Below, piece after piece: positions 29,006 through 39,092 of a DNA stretch of 64,000 bases; within the stretch, counting starts at the first letter, position 1, and each line of letters opens with the position of its first letter. This DNA is from Alphaproteobacteria bacterium (GTDB taxonomy: Bacteria > Pseudomonadota > Alphaproteobacteria > Sphingomonadales > Emcibacteraceae). The stretch spans positions 85,122 to 149,121 of the forward strand of contig NVTE01000004.1 of assembly GCA_002401455.1 (NCBI GenBank), read 5' to 3'. Made by a program: the position numbers and the translations under genes. Below the pieces are notes generated by a model. That model had not been told where the DNA came from, did no database searches, and saw only the letters and a list, made by a program, of their open reading frames with translations.

Positions 29006-29992
29006 ATGACGTCAAAGAAACCACTGGTAATCGTTACAAGAAAATTGCCTGACATTATTGAAACGCGGATGATGGAATTATTTAATGTCCGCCTTAATCT
29101 GGATGATCATGCCTTTGGCGCCGCCGAAATGGCCGCTGCCGTTAAAGAGGCGGATGTTCTGGTGCCGACAGTGACCGACCGGCTGGATGCCAGAATTCTG
29201 GCCCAGGCCGGACCTAATTTGAAGTTGATTGCCAATTTTGGCGCCGGCGTCGATCATATTGACCTGGCCTCTGCCCGACAGCGCAGTATTACCGTTACCA
29301 ATACGCCGGGTGTCCTGACCGAGGATACCGCCGATATGACCTTGGCCCTGATTCTGGCGGTGCCGCGTCGCCTGCTCGAAGGGGAAAGACTGCTGCAAAG
29401 CGGTGAATGGACCGGATGGTCCCCGACCGGCATGACCGGCTCCCGCATTTGGGGCAAGCGGCTGGGCATCATTGGTATGGGCCGCATTGGCCAGGCCGTC
29501 GCCCGTCGGGCCAAAGCCTTTGGTATGTCCATTCATTATCATAACCGCCACCGGGCAGGCGCGGATGTTGAGGAAGAGCTTGAGGCAACCTATTGGGAAA
29601 GCCTGGATCAGATGTTGGCGCGGATGGATATTATTTCCGTCAATTGCCCCCATACACCGGCGACCTACCATCTGTTGTCAGCCCGTCGTCTGAAACTGAT
29701 GCAAAAACATGCCTTTGTCATTAACACCTCTCGCGGAGAAGTTATTGACGAAAATGCTCTGATCAGGATGCTGGTGGCTGGCGAACTGGCCGGGGCCGGA
29801 CTGGACGTGTTTGAAAATGAACCGGCGGTCAATCCAAAACTTCTGGAAATGCCTAACGTGGTGGCTCTGCCTCATATGGGGTCCGCGACCAAGGAAGGCC
29901 GTAATGACATGGGTGAGAAAGTCCTGATCAATATCAAGACCTTTGCCGATGGTCATAATCCGCCAGACCGGGTATTGGAAGACTGGGTATAA
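29006..29992 (+). CDS. D-isomer-specific 2-hydroxyacid dehydrogenase (glyoxylate/hydroxypyruvate reductase type)
   Basis: 328 residues. Rossmann motif GMGRIGQAVARRAKAF, and the catalytic Arg, Glu and His in NTSRGEVID, LDVFENEP and LPHMGSAT. NFGAGVDHIDL is also typical. It reduces 2-oxoacids such as glyoxylate or hydroxypyruvate with NAD(P)H; the exact substrate is inferred from closest-family appearance. Start ATG is 14 nt after an upstream AATAAAAACCGGAATTC leader without a strong ribosome-binding site. Confidence 0.88.
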   Translation: MTSKKPLVIVTRKLPDIIETRMMELFNVRLNLDDHAFGAAEMAAAVKEADVLVPTVTDRLDARILAQAGPNLKLIANFGAGVDHIDLASARQRSITVTNTPGVLTEDTADMTLALILAVPRRLLEGERLLQSGEWTGWSPTGMTGSRIWGKRLGIIGMGRIGQAVARRAKAFGMSIHYHNRHRAGADVEEELEATYWESLDQMLARMDIISVNCPHTPATYHLLSARRLKLMQKHAFVINTSRGEVIDENALIRMLVAGELAGAGLDVFENEPAVNPKLLEMPNVVALPHMGSATKEGRNDMGEKVLINIKTFADGHNPPDRVLEDWV

Positions 29993-30065
29993 GATTTTTC
30001 AGGATCTGACCCTGAACACTGGTATCCTTAATATCCAGAGTGGTACCGGTATTTATCTCCGGTAA

Positions 30066-30821
30066 TTATTTAACCGATCCACAGGCTGGGCACCCCGGAT
30101 CTTTGGGCAGTCGGATGGTCCGACTGGTGGCGCTGAGCGCATCATAGAGCACCAGCTTTCCGGCCAGGCTGTCCCCGAGCTCAAGCAGTTCCTTCAGAAC
30201 CTCAACCGCCTGCATGGTGCCGAGCACGCCGGCGACCGCGCCCAATATGCCGGCCTCAGCACAATTACCCACCGCCCCCGGATGGTTTGGGATGAAACAG
30301 CGGTAACAGGGTTTATCGCTAAGATAGCCCTTAAAGGTGCTGATCTGGCCGTCAAACTGACTAAGGGCCGCAGAGACCAGAGGCTTTTTCAGCTTCAGGC
30401 AGACATCATTGATCAGAAACCGGGTGTCAAAATTATCACAGCCATCAGCGACAATGTCATAGTCCGCAACCAGACTTTCAGCATTGGCCGCCGTTAGTCG
30501 TTCCGGTACCTCAATGATCTTCACGTCCGGGTTAATCTGCTGGATCATATGCCGGGCGCTATGGGTTTTCAGGTTACCGATCTGCTCTGTGGTATGCAGG
30601 ACTTGGCGCTGAAGGTTGCTGAGATCAACCACATCATCATCGATGACGCCGATGGTCCCGACCCCGGCGGCGGCAAGATAGAGAATCAGGGGGCTGCCCA
30701 ATCCTCCGGCCCCGACCACCAGAACCCGAGAGGCCAGCAGTTTTTGCTGTCCAGCCCCGCCGACCTGCTTCAGGATGATATGGCGGGCATAACGGTCCAG
30801 CTGTTGGTCATTAAGCATCAT
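30066..30821 (-). CDS. moeB: MoeB/ThiF-type E1-like adenylyltransferase
   Basis: 251 residues from the ATG overlapping the end of the upstream ThiS-like gene. It has the nucleotide motif VVGAGGLGSPLILYLAAAGVG, DDDVVDLSNLQRQVLH, the acceptor-binding DGCDNFDTRFLIND, and two zinc CxxC pairs (CYRC near 172 and CPAC at the C-terminus). NCAEAGILGAVAGVLG is the MoeB-like crossover loop. This enzyme adenylates a ubiquitin-like carrier's C-terminal glycine. Here it is the last gene of the cysK-ThiS-like unit, so cysteine/sulfur transfer is a possible role alongside molybdopterin or thiamine. Confidence 0.87.
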   Translation of the reverse strand: MMLNDQQLDRYARHIILKQVGGAGQQKLLASRVLVVGAGGLGSPLILYLAAAGVGTIGVIDDDVVDLSNLQRQVLHTTEQIGNLKTHSARHMIQQINPDVKIIEVPERLTAANAESLVADYDIVADGCDNFDTRFLINDVCLKLKKPLVSAALSQFDGQISTFKGYLSDKPCYRCFIPNHPGAVGNCAEAGILGAVAGVLGTMQAVEVLKELLELGDSLAGKLVLYDALSATSRTIRLPKDPGCPACGSVK

Positions 30822-31101
30822 GGTTGCCGTTGTTGTCCGGGGCGTCTTCGGGGTCGTCATCGGAATCGTTGGCCACATCAACAGTAATTTCCACATCCTC
30901 ATAATCGGCTGGCAGGATCACGAAGACATCATTCTCCTGAACGACCAGCTCGTCGGGATTGATCACTTCCTCGCCATTACGCATGACGGCAAATTCCTTC
31001 AGGCCGACCGCCCGGGCCTCGGCCAGGATGCGGTCAATGGTAAGCTCTGTCACCAGAAGAGTGGATTCGGCGCCCTGCACCCTGAGAAGCACTGTTGCCA
31101 T
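30811..31101 (-). CDS. Small ThiS/MoaD-like protein without a Gly-Gly tail
   Basis: 96 residues from the ATG 4 nt after the cysK stop. The first 70 residues fit a beta-grasp pattern: a strand, a helix (IDRILAEARAVG), FAVMRNGEEV, then ENDVFVILPA. The remaining tail is very acidic and Asn-rich (SDDDPEDAPDNN). No terminal or internal Gly-Gly is seen, unlike ThiS, MoaD or CysO. Family is inferred mainly from pattern and from being sandwiched between cysK and an E1-like gene. A plain hypothetical protein is the alternative. Confidence 0.55.
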   Translation of the reverse strand: MATVLLRVQGAESTLLVTELTIDRILAEARAVGLKEFAVMRNGEEVINPDELVVQENDVFVILPADYEDVEITVDVANDSDDDPEDAPDNNGNHDA

Positions 31102-31105
31102 AATC

Positions 31106-32071
31106 TTATAGCCCGTCAAACATAGGGGTGGACAGATAGCGTTCGGCGAAAGACGGGATGATGACAACAATTACTTTGCCTTTCATGTCATCCCGTTCTG
31201 CCAGCTCAAGCGCGGCGGCGACGGCGGCTCCTGATGAAATACCCACCGGAATACCTTCTTTTCTTGCGATAAGACGGGCGGTTTCGAAGGAGGTTTCATT
31301 GCCGATGGTCAGCACTTCGTCAATAAATTGGGTGTCGAGGATTTCCGGGATGAAACCGGCGCCAATGCCTTGAATTTTGTGAGGGCCGGGTTGGCCACCG
31401 GACAGGATCGGGCTGTCTTCCGGCTCGACGGCAACAATATAGAGGCTGCCCTTCTTGGGTTTTAGGGCGCGGGCGATGCCGGTGATGGTGCCGCCGGTGC
31501 CGACGCCTGACACAATGACATCGACCTTACCATTGGTATCATTCCAGATTTCATTGGCAGTGGTAATCTCGTGAATCGCAGGGTTGGCAGGGTTGGCGAA
31601 TTGTTGGGGCATGACCGCATTATCGGACGCATCGACCATTTCCTGGGCCCGGGCGATAGCGCCCTTCATGCCCAGTTCCGCCGGGGACAGCTCAAGCTTG
31701 GCCCCGAGGATCAGCAGCATTTTGCGCCGTTCCATGGACATGCTTTCGGGCATCACCAGGGTCAGGTCATAGCCTTTGGCCGCACAGACAAAGGCCAGGG
31801 AAATCCCGGTATTACCTGACGTTGGCTCAATGATCATGGTGCCGGGCTTGATTTTTCCCTGCTTTTCCAGGGCGGCAATCATGGCGGCGCCGATGCGATC
31901 CTTGACCGAGGCCAGGGGGTTGAAGAATTCCAGTTTCAGCAGAATCTCTGCGCCAAGGTCACGCCCCATGCGGTTCATGCGGACCAGGGGGGTATTGCCC
32001 ATGGTTTCAATGATCGTGTCGTAAATTCTGCCGCGGCCTTGGGTACCAGTGTCAGTAACAGTATCGGTCAT
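31106..32071 (-). CDS. cysK: Cysteine synthase A (O-acetylserine sulfhydrylase)
   Basis: 321 residues. PLP enzyme making cysteine from O-acetylserine and sulfide: [11 protein letters not shown] carries the Schiff-base Lys, [12 protein letters not shown] the substrate loop, [15 protein letters not shown] the phosphate loop. The start has AGGAGA 7 nt upstream, so the longer frame to 32137 is rejected. It sits 16 nt after an Rrf2-family regulator and 4 nt before the ThiS-like gene. Confidence 0.95.
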   Translation of the reverse strand: MTDTVTDTGTQGRGRIYDTIIETMGNTPLVRMNRMGRDLGAEILLKLEFFNPLASVKDRIGAAMIAALEKQGKIKPGTMIIEPTSGNTGISLAFVCAAKGYDLTLVMPESMSMERRKMLLILGAKLELSPAELGMKGAIARAQEMVDASDNAVMPQQFANPANPAIHEITTANEIWNDTNGKVDVIVSGVGTGGTITGIARALKPKKGSLYIVAVEPEDSPILSGGQPGPHKIQGIGAGFIPEILDTQFIDEVLTIGNETSFETARLIARKEGIPVGISSGAAVAAALELAERDDMKGKVIVVIIPSFAERYLSTPMFDGL

Positions 32072-32087
32072 ATGATATCTCCTGCGG

Positions 32088-32543
32088 TTATATGGTAAAT
32101 GTGAAATCTTTAGCGGAATTTGTCTCGACGCCTTCACTCATGGCCTGCTGACATAAATCCTGTAAAGTAATTGTGTTAAGTTGTTCGACAATACTGGCGT
32201 TTAAATTTTCAATCAGGGGATTGATTACTTTTATGCCCAGGGGCGATTGGGACAGGGCGTCTTTTTGGTCTTTTTTATTATCCATATTATTGACCACCTG
32301 CACAATCTCACCCACGGAAACCCGACGTCTTTCCCGGGCCAGATTATAGCCGCCTTTGGGACCTCTGACGCCTTTTAATATGCCGGCCCGGACCAATTGC
32401 TGCATGACCTGTTCCAGATAACGCTGGGGAATGCCTTGCCGATGGGTGATATCCCGGGACTGGACGGGCCCTGTGCGGCCATTATAGGCCACATCGACCA
32501 CGGCTTCCAAGGCATATATCATTTTCTTTGTCAGTCGAAACAT
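32088..32543 (-). CDS. Rrf2 family transcriptional regulator, CymR/IscR-like
   Basis: 151 residues. N-terminal winged helix: [31 protein letters not shown] and [12 protein letters not shown]. It lacks the three-cysteine cluster of IscR and has only one Cys (in LQDLCQQA), so an Fe-S cofactor is unlikely. Position directly upstream of cysK suggests it senses cysteine status, like the cysteine regulator CymR, which binds CysK in Firmicutes. That function is inference from context. Confidence 0.85.
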   Translation of the reverse strand: MFRLTKKMIYALEAVVDVAYNGRTGPVQSRDITHRQGIPQRYLEQVMQQLVRAGILKGVRGPKGGYNLARERRRVSVGEIVQVVNNMDNKKDQKDALSQSPLGIKVINPLIENLNASIVEQLNTITLQDLCQQAMSEGVETNSAKDFTFTI

Positions 32544-32560
32544 GTCAGTTCTCTTTAAAA

Positions 32561-33016
32561 TTAGCTTTGGGTTCCTGTGGAGCCGAATCCGCCGGCCCCG
32601 CGTACGGTCTCATCAAGATTTTCGCGCACATCCCAGGTGATCTGGGTGACGGGCGCGATGATCATCTGGGCGATGCGCATGCCCCGGGTGAGGGTAAAAT
32701 CCTCCGTCCCGTGATTGATCAGGATCACTTTTACTTCGCCCCGGTAGTCGGCATCAATGGTGCCCGGGCTGTTAAGTACGGTGACGCCGTTTTTCCAGGC
32801 CAGACCGGACCGGGGCCGCACCTGGGCCTCGAACCCATGGGGCAGGGCCATGGCAAATCCGGTCGGCACCAGTAGCCGCTCACCGACCTTGAGGGTTAGC
32901 TCCGTGCCTTCGCCCAGGGCCGCCATAAGGTCCATACCGGCCGAATGGATGGTTTCAAATTCCGGGCGTTTAAGTCCCGCGCCGTGGGGCAGTTGTTGAA
33001 AGCCGACGTGTGTCAT
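32561..33016 (-). CDS. dut: dUTP pyrophosphatase
   Basis: 151 residues, homotrimeric dUTPase. Five motifs in order: [35 protein letters not shown] and [10 protein letters not shown]. It converts dUTP to dUMP and PPi, preventing uracil misincorporation and feeding dTMP synthesis. It lies 35 nt after coaBC, an association common in bacteria, and 17 nt before rrf2. Confidence 0.96.
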   Translation of the reverse strand: MTHVGFQQLPHGAGLKRPEFETIHSAGMDLMAALGEGTELTLKVGERLLVPTGFAMALPHGFEAQVRPRSGLAWKNGVTVLNSPGTIDADYRGEVKVILINHGTEDFTLTRGMRIAQMIIAPVTQITWDVRENLDETVRGAGGFGSTGTQS

Positions 33017-33051
33017 AAAATAATCCAGAAGTTTAGGTAAAAAATTGGGGG

Positions 33052-34275
33052 TTAAGTAAAATACTGTTCAATTTTGTCGGCCAGCCGTTTGGCGACCTGG
33101 TCTTTTGGGGCACTGTCCCAGTCTTCTGTGCCGGTGGCGGTCAGCAGGCTGACCTGATTATGATCACCGCCCATGACCGATTGCCCGTTCTTTAACGAGA
33201 CATCATTGGCGACAATCCAGTCACAGCCTTTGCGGTCCAGCTTGGCCTGGGCATGGGCCGCCACAGTCTCGGTTTCGGCGGCAAAGCCGATCACCAGGGC
33301 CGGACGATTGTCGCCTGGGGTCGCCAGCATTTTCAGAATGTCCGGATTTTCCACCAGGTCCAGCGGCGGCAGGGCACCGTTTTGTTTCTTTATCTTCTGG
33401 TCCATTTCCTGGGAGGTCCGCCAGTCGGCGACGGCAGCAACACAGAGCACCACATCGGCGGGCAGGGCCTTCTCGCAGGCGGCCAGCATTTCCCGCGCTG
33501 ATTCGATCTGGATGGTCTCAATACCCGCAGGCTCCGGCAGATTTGTCGGTCCGGAAACCAGGCTGACCCGGGCCCCCAGATCCCGCAGTGCCCGGGCGAG
33601 GGCATAGCCCTGTTTGCCTGACGAGCGGTTGGCGATATAGCGCACCGGATCTATCGCTTCATAGGTCGGTCCGGCGGTGATCAGCACATGTTTGCCCGCC
33701 AAGGGTCCGCTGGGCCGGAAAAAAGTCTCCAGCGCCGCGACCATATCGTCCACTTCCGCCAGTCGACCGGCCCCGACTTCACCGCAGGCCAGCTGACCGC
33801 TGCCGGGGGGAATCATCAGAATGCCGTCTTGTTTAAGCTGGGCAATATTGCGCTGGGTCGCCGCATGGTGCCACATCTGGCTGTTCATGCTCGGGGCTAG
33901 CATCACCGGCTTGTCGGTGGCCAGCAGGGCGGTGGTTGCCAGATTGTCAGCGATCCCGGCGGCCATCTTGGCCATCATGTCGGCGGTGGCCGGGGCAACC
34001 AGAACCAGGTCGGCTTCCCGGGATAGGCGGATATGGCCCATTTCTACTTCATCGGTCAGGGAGAAGAGGTCAGTATAGGTTTTTTCACCGCTCAGACCGC
34101 TGATCGACAGGGGGGTGACAAATTGTTCGCCGCTGCGGGTCAGGATCACCCGCACGGTCATGCCGCGCTCACGCAGCCGCCGGATCAGGTCCAGGCATTT
34201 ATAGGCCGCAATGCCGCCGCCAATAATCAACAATAAGCGTTTACCGTCCAGGGGACTGATCGAATCTAAGGTCAT
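33052..34275 (-). CDS. coaBC: Bifunctional phosphopantothenoylcysteine decarboxylase/phosphopantothenate-cysteine ligase
   Basis: 407 residues. The flavin-dependent CoaC half (about 1-190) shows [30 protein letters not shown] and the cysteine lid [16 protein letters not shown]. The CoaB half (about 195-400) shows [20 protein letters not shown]. It performs two consecutive steps of coenzyme A synthesis, consuming cysteine. The neighbouring cysK makes that cysteine in the same operon. Confidence 0.96.
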   Translation of the reverse strand: MTLDSISPLDGKRLLLIIGGGIAAYKCLDLIRRLRERGMTVRVILTRSGEQFVTPLSISGLSGEKTYTDLFSLTDEVEMGHIRLSREADLVLVAPATADMMAKMAAGIADNLATTALLATDKPVMLAPSMNSQMWHHAATQRNIAQLKQDGILMIPPGSGQLACGEVGAGRLAEVDDMVAALETFFRPSGPLAGKHVLITAGPTYEAIDPVRYIANRSSGKQGYALARALRDLGARVSLVSGPTNLPEPAGIETIQIESAREMLAACEKALPADVVLCVAAVADWRTSQEMDQKIKKQNGALPPLDLVENPDILKMLATPGDNRPALVIGFAAETETVAAHAQAKLDRKGCDWIVANDVSLKNGQSVMGGDHNQVSLLTATGTEDWDSAPKDQVAKRLADKIEQYFT

Positions 34276-34340
34276 GAAACTAATGTAGGAATAAAAACTG
34301 GTAAAATCAATAGAACTACGGATAAATACTGTTATTTATT

Positions 34341-35876
34341 TTATTGTGCCAAAAAATACAGCAGCAGACTGCCACTGATGCCGCCGGCGAGGCCATAGAG
34401 GAAAAGCTTCAGGGAACTGCGCCGCCGGTTTTGTCCCAGGTCCTGCTGGGCCTTCTGGGCGGCGGCGGTCAGGGTCTCCATATGGTCGAGCAGCCGGGGC
34501 AATCGGGCCATGGTATCGAGGGCGGTTTCGGCAAAATCGCGGATTTTGGCCTGGGGTCCCAGATTATCGCGCATCCATTTCTCGATGATCGGCCGCGAGG
34601 CCTCCCACATATTGATCTCGGGATAGAGATTGAGCGCGACGCCCTCCACGGTGACCATGGTTTTCTGCAGCAGAATCAGCTGGGGCTGGGTCGGCATATT
34701 AAAGGTGTCGGTGGTTTCGAACAGCTGGGACAGCAATTTGCCGACGGAAATTTCACTGACCGGTTTGCCGGCGATCGGGGCACCGATGGCGCGAATCGCC
34801 TGCTTGAATTTTTCCAACGACTGATCACTGGGCACATAGCCGATGTCGAAATGGGCCTTGGCGATCAGGTCATAATCCTGGGTGATAAAGCCATAAAGAA
34901 TTTCGGCCAGGCAGCGCCGGGTCTTCTGGTCAATGCGGCCCATGATGCCAAAATCGATGGCGGTAATTTTATTGTCGGCACAGGCAAACAGATTGCCCTG
35001 ATGCAAGTCGGCATGGAAAAATCCATCATTGAGCGCTTGGGTCAGGAAGCTATGGACCAGACCCTCGGCGAGGATTTTCAGGTCATAGCCGGCGTCGATC
35101 ATCTTATCTTTTTGTGCGAAGGGGATGCCGTCAACCAGAGAGGTACAGAGTACCCGGCGGCTGGTCAGGTCCCAGTCGACATCGGGCACAGCATAATCGG
35201 CGTTGCCGGCACAATTGTCTTTCAGTTCGGAGGCGGCGGCGGCTTCATAGCGCAGGTCCAGCTCCAGAGCGATACTTTCGGAAATGGTCTCGACCACCGA
35301 GGTTGGTTTCAGGCGCCGGGCCTTGGCCGAAAAGCGCTCGGCAATCCGGGCCAACCACAGGAAACTTTCCAGATCGCGGGCAAAGGCCTTTTCAATGCCC
35401 GGACGCAGCACTTTTATGGCCACTGCCCGGCCATCCTTGGTGGTGGCAAAATGGACCTGGGCAATGGAGGCTGCGGCCACCGGTGTGCTGTCAAAGTCGG
35501 TGAACAGCTCACTGAGCGGTGCGCCCAGCTCCTGCTCAATGATGCGGACGGCTTCTTCGCCTTCAAAGGCCGGGACTTTATCCTGTAATCGGATCAGTTC
35601 CTGGGCCATGTCGGGGCCGACGATGTCGGGCCGGGTGGCCATGGCTTGGCCGATCTTGATGAAGCTGGGGCCCAAGGACTGAAAGGCCTCGACCAGATTA
35701 TGATGGCTCGTGGACGTTTCAGGATTTTTTCTTCCCATGCGGCGAAGATTTCTCAAGCGGGTCAGGGCTTTGGGCTGGGGGCCAAACAGGGACAGAAGGT
35801 CCATCAGGGCATCATGGCGCGTGAGGACAAAGCCAACCCGGATCAGGTGACCCATATGACGCAGGCTTTTCAGCAT
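34341..35876 (-). CDS. ubiB: UbiB atypical kinase/ATPase for ubiquinone biosynthesis
   Basis: 511 residues. The conserved KxGQ motif of the UbiB/ADCK family is PSFIKIGQAMATRPD. The ATP-site Ala-rich loop VAAASIAQVH and the catalytic FFHADLHQGNLF/ITAIDFGIMG motifs are intact. Two C-terminal hydrophobic segments end the protein. It is needed for coenzyme Q assembly. It starts 1 nt after the ubiE stop; a longer frame to 35909 overlaps ubiE and is not needed. Confidence 0.95.
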   Translation of the reverse strand: MLKSLRHMGHLIRVGFVLTRHDALMDLLSLFGPQPKALTRLRNLRRMGRKNPETSTSHHNLVEAFQSLGPSFIKIGQAMATRPDIVGPDMAQELIRLQDKVPAFEGEEAVRIIEQELGAPLSELFTDFDSTPVAAASIAQVHFATTKDGRAVAIKVLRPGIEKAFARDLESFLWLARIAERFSAKARRLKPTSVVETISESIALELDLRYEAAAASELKDNCAGNADYAVPDVDWDLTSRRVLCTSLVDGIPFAQKDKMIDAGYDLKILAEGLVHSFLTQALNDGFFHADLHQGNLFACADNKITAIDFGIMGRIDQKTRRCLAEILYGFITQDYDLIAKAHFDIGYVPSDQSLEKFKQAIRAIGAPIAGKPVSEISVGKLLSQLFETTDTFNMPTQPQLILLQKTMVTVEGVALNLYPEINMWEASRPIIEKWMRDNLGPQAKIRDFAETALDTMARLPRLLDHMETLTAAAQKAQQDLGQNRRRSSLKLFLYGLAGGISGSLLLYFLAQ

Positions 35877-35877
35877 A

Positions 35878-36681
35878 TTAGATTTTCCACCCGGAGTGCA
35901 GGGCGACAACGCCGCCGGTCATATTACGGTAGGTGACGCGGCTGAAGCCGGCCTCACTGATCATGGACTTGAATTTATCCTGGGTCGGGAACTGGCGAAT
36001 ACTTTCCACCAGATATTGATAGGATTTCCGGTCGCCGGTGATCATCTCGCCAAAGCGCGGCAAAATATGGAAGCTGTAGCTGTCATAGATTTTGCGCAGG
36101 AGCGGTGTATTGACCTTGCTGAATTCCAGGCACAGGAACCGTCCGCCCGGTTTCAGCACCCGGTAGGCTTCGGCCAGGGCCTTGTCAATATTGGTCACAT
36201 TACGAATGCCAAAGGCGATGGTATAGACATCAAAGCTGTTGTCGGGAAAGGAAAGGCCTTCGGCATTACCGCACACCCAGTCGATATTCCTCAGGATGCC
36301 CCGGTCGATGGCCCGGTCGCGGCCAACCTCGAGCATGCTGGCATTGATATCACAGACGGTGACCTCGGCGGCGGGGCTGTCGGCCCTTTCGCGTTTTTTG
36401 GCCGCGTCGAGAAAGCGAAAGGCAATATCGCCAGTTCCCCCCGCCACATCGAGCAGGGTCATGCCGGGCTCCGGCCGCATCACCCGGATCATGTCATTCT
36501 TCCACAACCGGTGCAAGCCGCCGCTCATAACATCATTCATGATGTCATATTTCTCGGCGACACTATCGAAGACATTGCGTACCAGCGCCTGTTTCGACTG
36601 CTTGTCGACGGTCTTAAAACCAAAATGGGTGGTGTCTGCGGTGTCTTTTTGTTTAATTTCGTCTATCATGTGCGGCAACAT
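35878..36681 (-). CDS. ubiE: Demethylmenaquinone/2-polyprenylbenzoquinol methyltransferase UbiE
   Basis: 267 residues. SAM motif I is [15 protein letters not shown], with [39 protein letters not shown] and [20 protein letters not shown] as UbiE signatures. It C-methylates the quinone ring. An ATG 12 nt downstream (36669) is an equally plausible start; the longer frame is rejected. It is the first gene of an eight-gene minus-strand operon and divergent from mutM. Confidence 0.95.
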   Translation of the reverse strand: MLPHMIDEIKQKDTADTTHFGFKTVDKQSKQALVRNVFDSVAEKYDIMNDVMSGGLHRLWKNDMIRVMRPEPGMTLLDVAGGTGDIAFRFLDAAKKRERADSPAAEVTVCDINASMLEVGRDRAIDRGILRNIDWVCGNAEGLSFPDNSFDVYTIAFGIRNVTNIDKALAEAYRVLKPGGRFLCLEFSKVNTPLLRKIYDSYSFHILPRFGEMITGDRKSYQYLVESIRQFPTQDKFKSMISEAGFSRVTYRNMTGGVVALHSGWKI

Positions 36682-36733
36682 AAACCACTGGGCCCTGCTG
36701 TGCCAGTATTTTATTGAAAGTATGAGAGAAGTT

Positions 36734-37576
36734 ATGCCCGAATTACCCGAAGTCGAAACCGTTAAAAAGGGCATCATCCCCCTGCTGGAAGGCCGCCAGC
36801 TTTTTCGGGTCATTCAACGGCGGGATACCCTGCGAATCCCGCTGCCGGATAATTTTGCCGCCAGGCTCACCGGCCGGACGGTGGAGCGCATCACAAGACG
36901 GGCGAAATATCTGCTGCTGCATCTGGACGGCGGTGAAAGCCTGATCTGTCACCTGGGCATGTCGGGCAAGATGACCCTGAAGGCGGCGGCGGACCGGACG
37001 GTGCCTGATGTCTTTGAGAAACATGATCATATCATCCTGGAGACCGACGCCCATGACCTGGTGATTTATAATGATCCGCGCCGCTTTGGCCTGATGACCC
37101 TGTGCCCGACCGATGAGCTGGACCAGCACCGCCTGTTCCGGGATATGGGGCCGGAGCCTCTGGGCAATGAATTTAATGGTGAATATCTGCTGAAAAAGCT
37201 CGAAAAACGCCGTTCTCCGATCAAAAATGTCCTGCTGGATCAGCGAGTCGTTGTCGGTTTGGGCAATATTTATGTCTGTGAAGCCTTGTTTGTCGCGGGA
37301 ATGTCACCGGAAAAAAAGGCCTGTGACCTGGACGCCGAAGAGGCCGAGAAAATGGTACCGATCATCCGGGATATCCTGTTGCGTGCCATTGAGGCGGGCG
37401 GCTCAACCCTAAAGGATTATGCGCGTGTTGACGGGGAGCTGGGCTATTTCCAGCATGAGTTCAAAGTCTATGGCCGGGAGGGGGAACCCTGTGTAAATGC
37501 CACCTGTGACAGCAAAATTAAGCGCCTCATTCAAAGCAACCGGTCGACATTCTATTGTCCATCCTGTCAGGATTAG
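36734..37576 (+). CDS. mutM: Formamidopyrimidine-DNA glycosylase (Fpg/MutM)
   Basis: 280 residues. Must start at ATG-CCC, giving the N-terminal catalytic [12 protein letters not shown] after Met removal; longer in-frame starts would bury the catalytic proline. [20 protein letters not shown] is the helix-two-turn-helix region. The C-terminal zinc finger has Cys pairs CVNATC and CPSC. It removes 8-oxoguanine and formamidopyrimidine lesions. Divergent from ubiE and preceding a hypothetical gene and an enoyl-CoA hydratase, as in other alphaproteobacteria. Confidence 0.96.
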   Translation: MPELPEVETVKKGIIPLLEGRQLFRVIQRRDTLRIPLPDNFAARLTGRTVERITRRAKYLLLHLDGGESLICHLGMSGKMTLKAAADRTVPDVFEKHDHIILETDAHDLVIYNDPRRFGLMTLCPTDELDQHRLFRDMGPEPLGNEFNGEYLLKKLEKRRSPIKNVLLDQRVVVGLGNIYVCEALFVAGMSPEKKACDLDAEEAEKMVPIIRDILLRAIEAGGSTLKDYARVDGELGYFQHEFKVYGREGEPCVNATCDSKIKRLIQSNRSTFYCPSCQD

Positions 37577-37589
37577 CTATTCTTCCCCC

Positions 37590-38012
37590 ATGTTAGAGAA
37601 ATCACGCCCCTATATGAAAATGCTTTTGGCATTGATGGCCCTGCTTTTGTTAAGTGGCAGGCTGGTGGCCCAGTCCGATCCGGCCCCGTTGCTGGTGGAT
37701 CTGGATATTCCGCTGATGCCGGGGTTTGTGGAAGTTGAAGGCGACCGGGTGGTGTTTGATACCCCTGAAGGCCGGATCGTCGAGGCCCGGGCCACCGGCC
37801 CCCACGGTCGGGATCGGGCGGTGGAGTATTATAAGTTGGTCCTGCCGTCTTTGTCCTGGGCTGCGATCCCGGAACAGCCCGATGCCTGTAAGGACCAGGC
37901 TATGGTCTGCCTTGTGGCTCAGCGGGACGGGGAAATACTGACCCTGAAAATCAGCAAAATAAAAACAGCAAAAGGCGGGACCCTGATTCTTTTTTCAGTT
38001 AGTCCTGAATAA
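37590..38012 (+). CDS. Small exported hypothetical protein between mutM and enoyl-CoA hydratase
   Basis: 140 residues. A signal peptide (KMLLALMALLLLSGRLVAQ) is followed by about 110 residues of mixed beta structure: VEGDRVVFDTPEGRIVEARATG, then RDRAVEYYKLVLPSLSW. Two cysteines in DACKDQAMVCLV could form a disulfide. A protein of this type often sits at this spot in alphaproteobacteria; its function is not known to me. A second ATG at 37614 is possible. Confidence 0.7.
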   Translation: MLEKSRPYMKMLLALMALLLLSGRLVAQSDPAPLLVDLDIPLMPGFVEVEGDRVVFDTPEGRIVEARATGPHGRDRAVEYYKLVLPSLSWAAIPEQPDACKDQAMVCLVAQRDGEILTLKISKIKTAKGGTLILFSVSPE

Positions 38013-38084
38013 ACCCCGTGTATACCCTGAAAAAACACTGGCTTGTAAAGTGGCCGCAGACCATATATATCCGGGTAAATTTGG

Positions 38085-38098
38085 TTACTCTAGAGTAA
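38085..38098. promoter_or_regulatory. Perfect 14-bp palindrome upstream of enoyl-CoA hydratase
   Basis: TTACTCTAGAGTAA is perfectly self-complementary and lies 30 bp before the start codon, overlapping the expected promoter. It may be an operator for a fatty-acid or stress regulator. No matching regulator gene is nearby. Confidence 0.35.
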
Positions 38099-38128
38099 AT
38101 TATTTAGTACTATTTAAGGAGAAGACAT

Positions 38129-38905
38129 ATGTCCTATAAGATGATTCTGGTTGATTGCAAAGAGCCTGTAGGCCTGATCACACTGAACCGCCCAGAAGCC
38201 ATGAATGCTTTGAACGGTGCGCTTATGGACGAAATCACCCAGGCGCTCCGGGCCTTTGAGGCTGATGAAAAAATCCGCGCCATCGTGATTACCGGCAGCT
38301 CCAAGGCCTTTGCCGCCGGGGCCGATATCAAGGAAATGCAGTCCATGAACTATATGGACGCCTATATGAATGACTTTATCACCGCCAACTGGGAAGAGGC
38401 GTCGCGTTGTCGTAAGCCGCTCATTGCGGCGGTGGCCGGTTATGCGCTTGGCGGTGGCTGCGAACTGGCCATGATGTGTGATTTCATTCTGGCGGCGGAT
38501 AATGCCAAATTCGGTCAGCCGGAAATTAAGCTCGGGGTGATTCCCGGTGCTGGCGGCACTCAACGCCTGACCCGCTTTGTCGGTAAGTCAAAAGCCATGG
38601 AAATGGTGCTGACGGGCCGGATGATGGACGCGGAAGAAGCCGAACGGTCTGGCCTGGTCAGTCGGGTGATCCCTGTGGATGACTTGGTGGACGAGGCTCT
38701 GAAAGTGGCGCGCAAGATCGCCGACCTGTCCCTGCCGTCCGTGATGATCGCCAAGGAATGCGTCAATAAGGCTTACGAAACCACGCTGCGGGAAGGGGTT
38801 ATGTTTGAACGTCGGGTGTTCCATTCCCTGTTCGCGACAGAGGATCAAAAAGAAGGCATGGCGGCCTTTGCCGAGAAAAGAACCGCTAAATTTAAGCATA
38901 AATAA
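38129..38905 (+). CDS. Enoyl-CoA hydratase/crotonase
   Basis: 258 residues. [17 protein letters not shown] and [19 protein letters not shown] form the oxyanion hole and first catalytic Glu; [19 protein letters not shown] supplies the second. It hydrates 2-enoyl-CoA in beta-oxidation. Strong AAGGAGAAGAC precedes the ATG. Located before rpsT as in many alphaproteobacteria. Confidence 0.93.
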   Translation: MSYKMILVDCKEPVGLITLNRPEAMNALNGALMDEITQALRAFEADEKIRAIVITGSSKAFAAGADIKEMQSMNYMDAYMNDFITANWEEASRCRKPLIAAVAGYALGGGCELAMMCDFILAADNAKFGQPEIKLGVIPGAGGTQRLTRFVGKSKAMEMVLTGRMMDAEEAERSGLVSRVIPVDDLVDEALKVARKIADLSLPSVMIAKECVNKAYETTLREGVMFERRVFHSLFATEDQKEGMAAFAEKRTAKFKHK

Positions 38906-39092
38906 GCCCCGGTCACGGCGAAGATCGCTTTTTAGGGAACTATCTTGAAAAGCGAGCTTGACCAATGGGTCGGGCATGGTTATAAGCCTGCTCGTGAAAT
39001 TAGATCAAAATAATTCAAAGTCCCTGATTCTCCTGAGCCAATATATTCAGTTAGAGAGCAGGGGTTTTTACAAAGAAAGATAGGCTCCCCTG

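Noticed and set aside
34344..35588. 414-codon open frame antisense to ubiB
   Set aside because: Opposite ubiB with all catalytic motifs; no recognisable protein motif in the frame.
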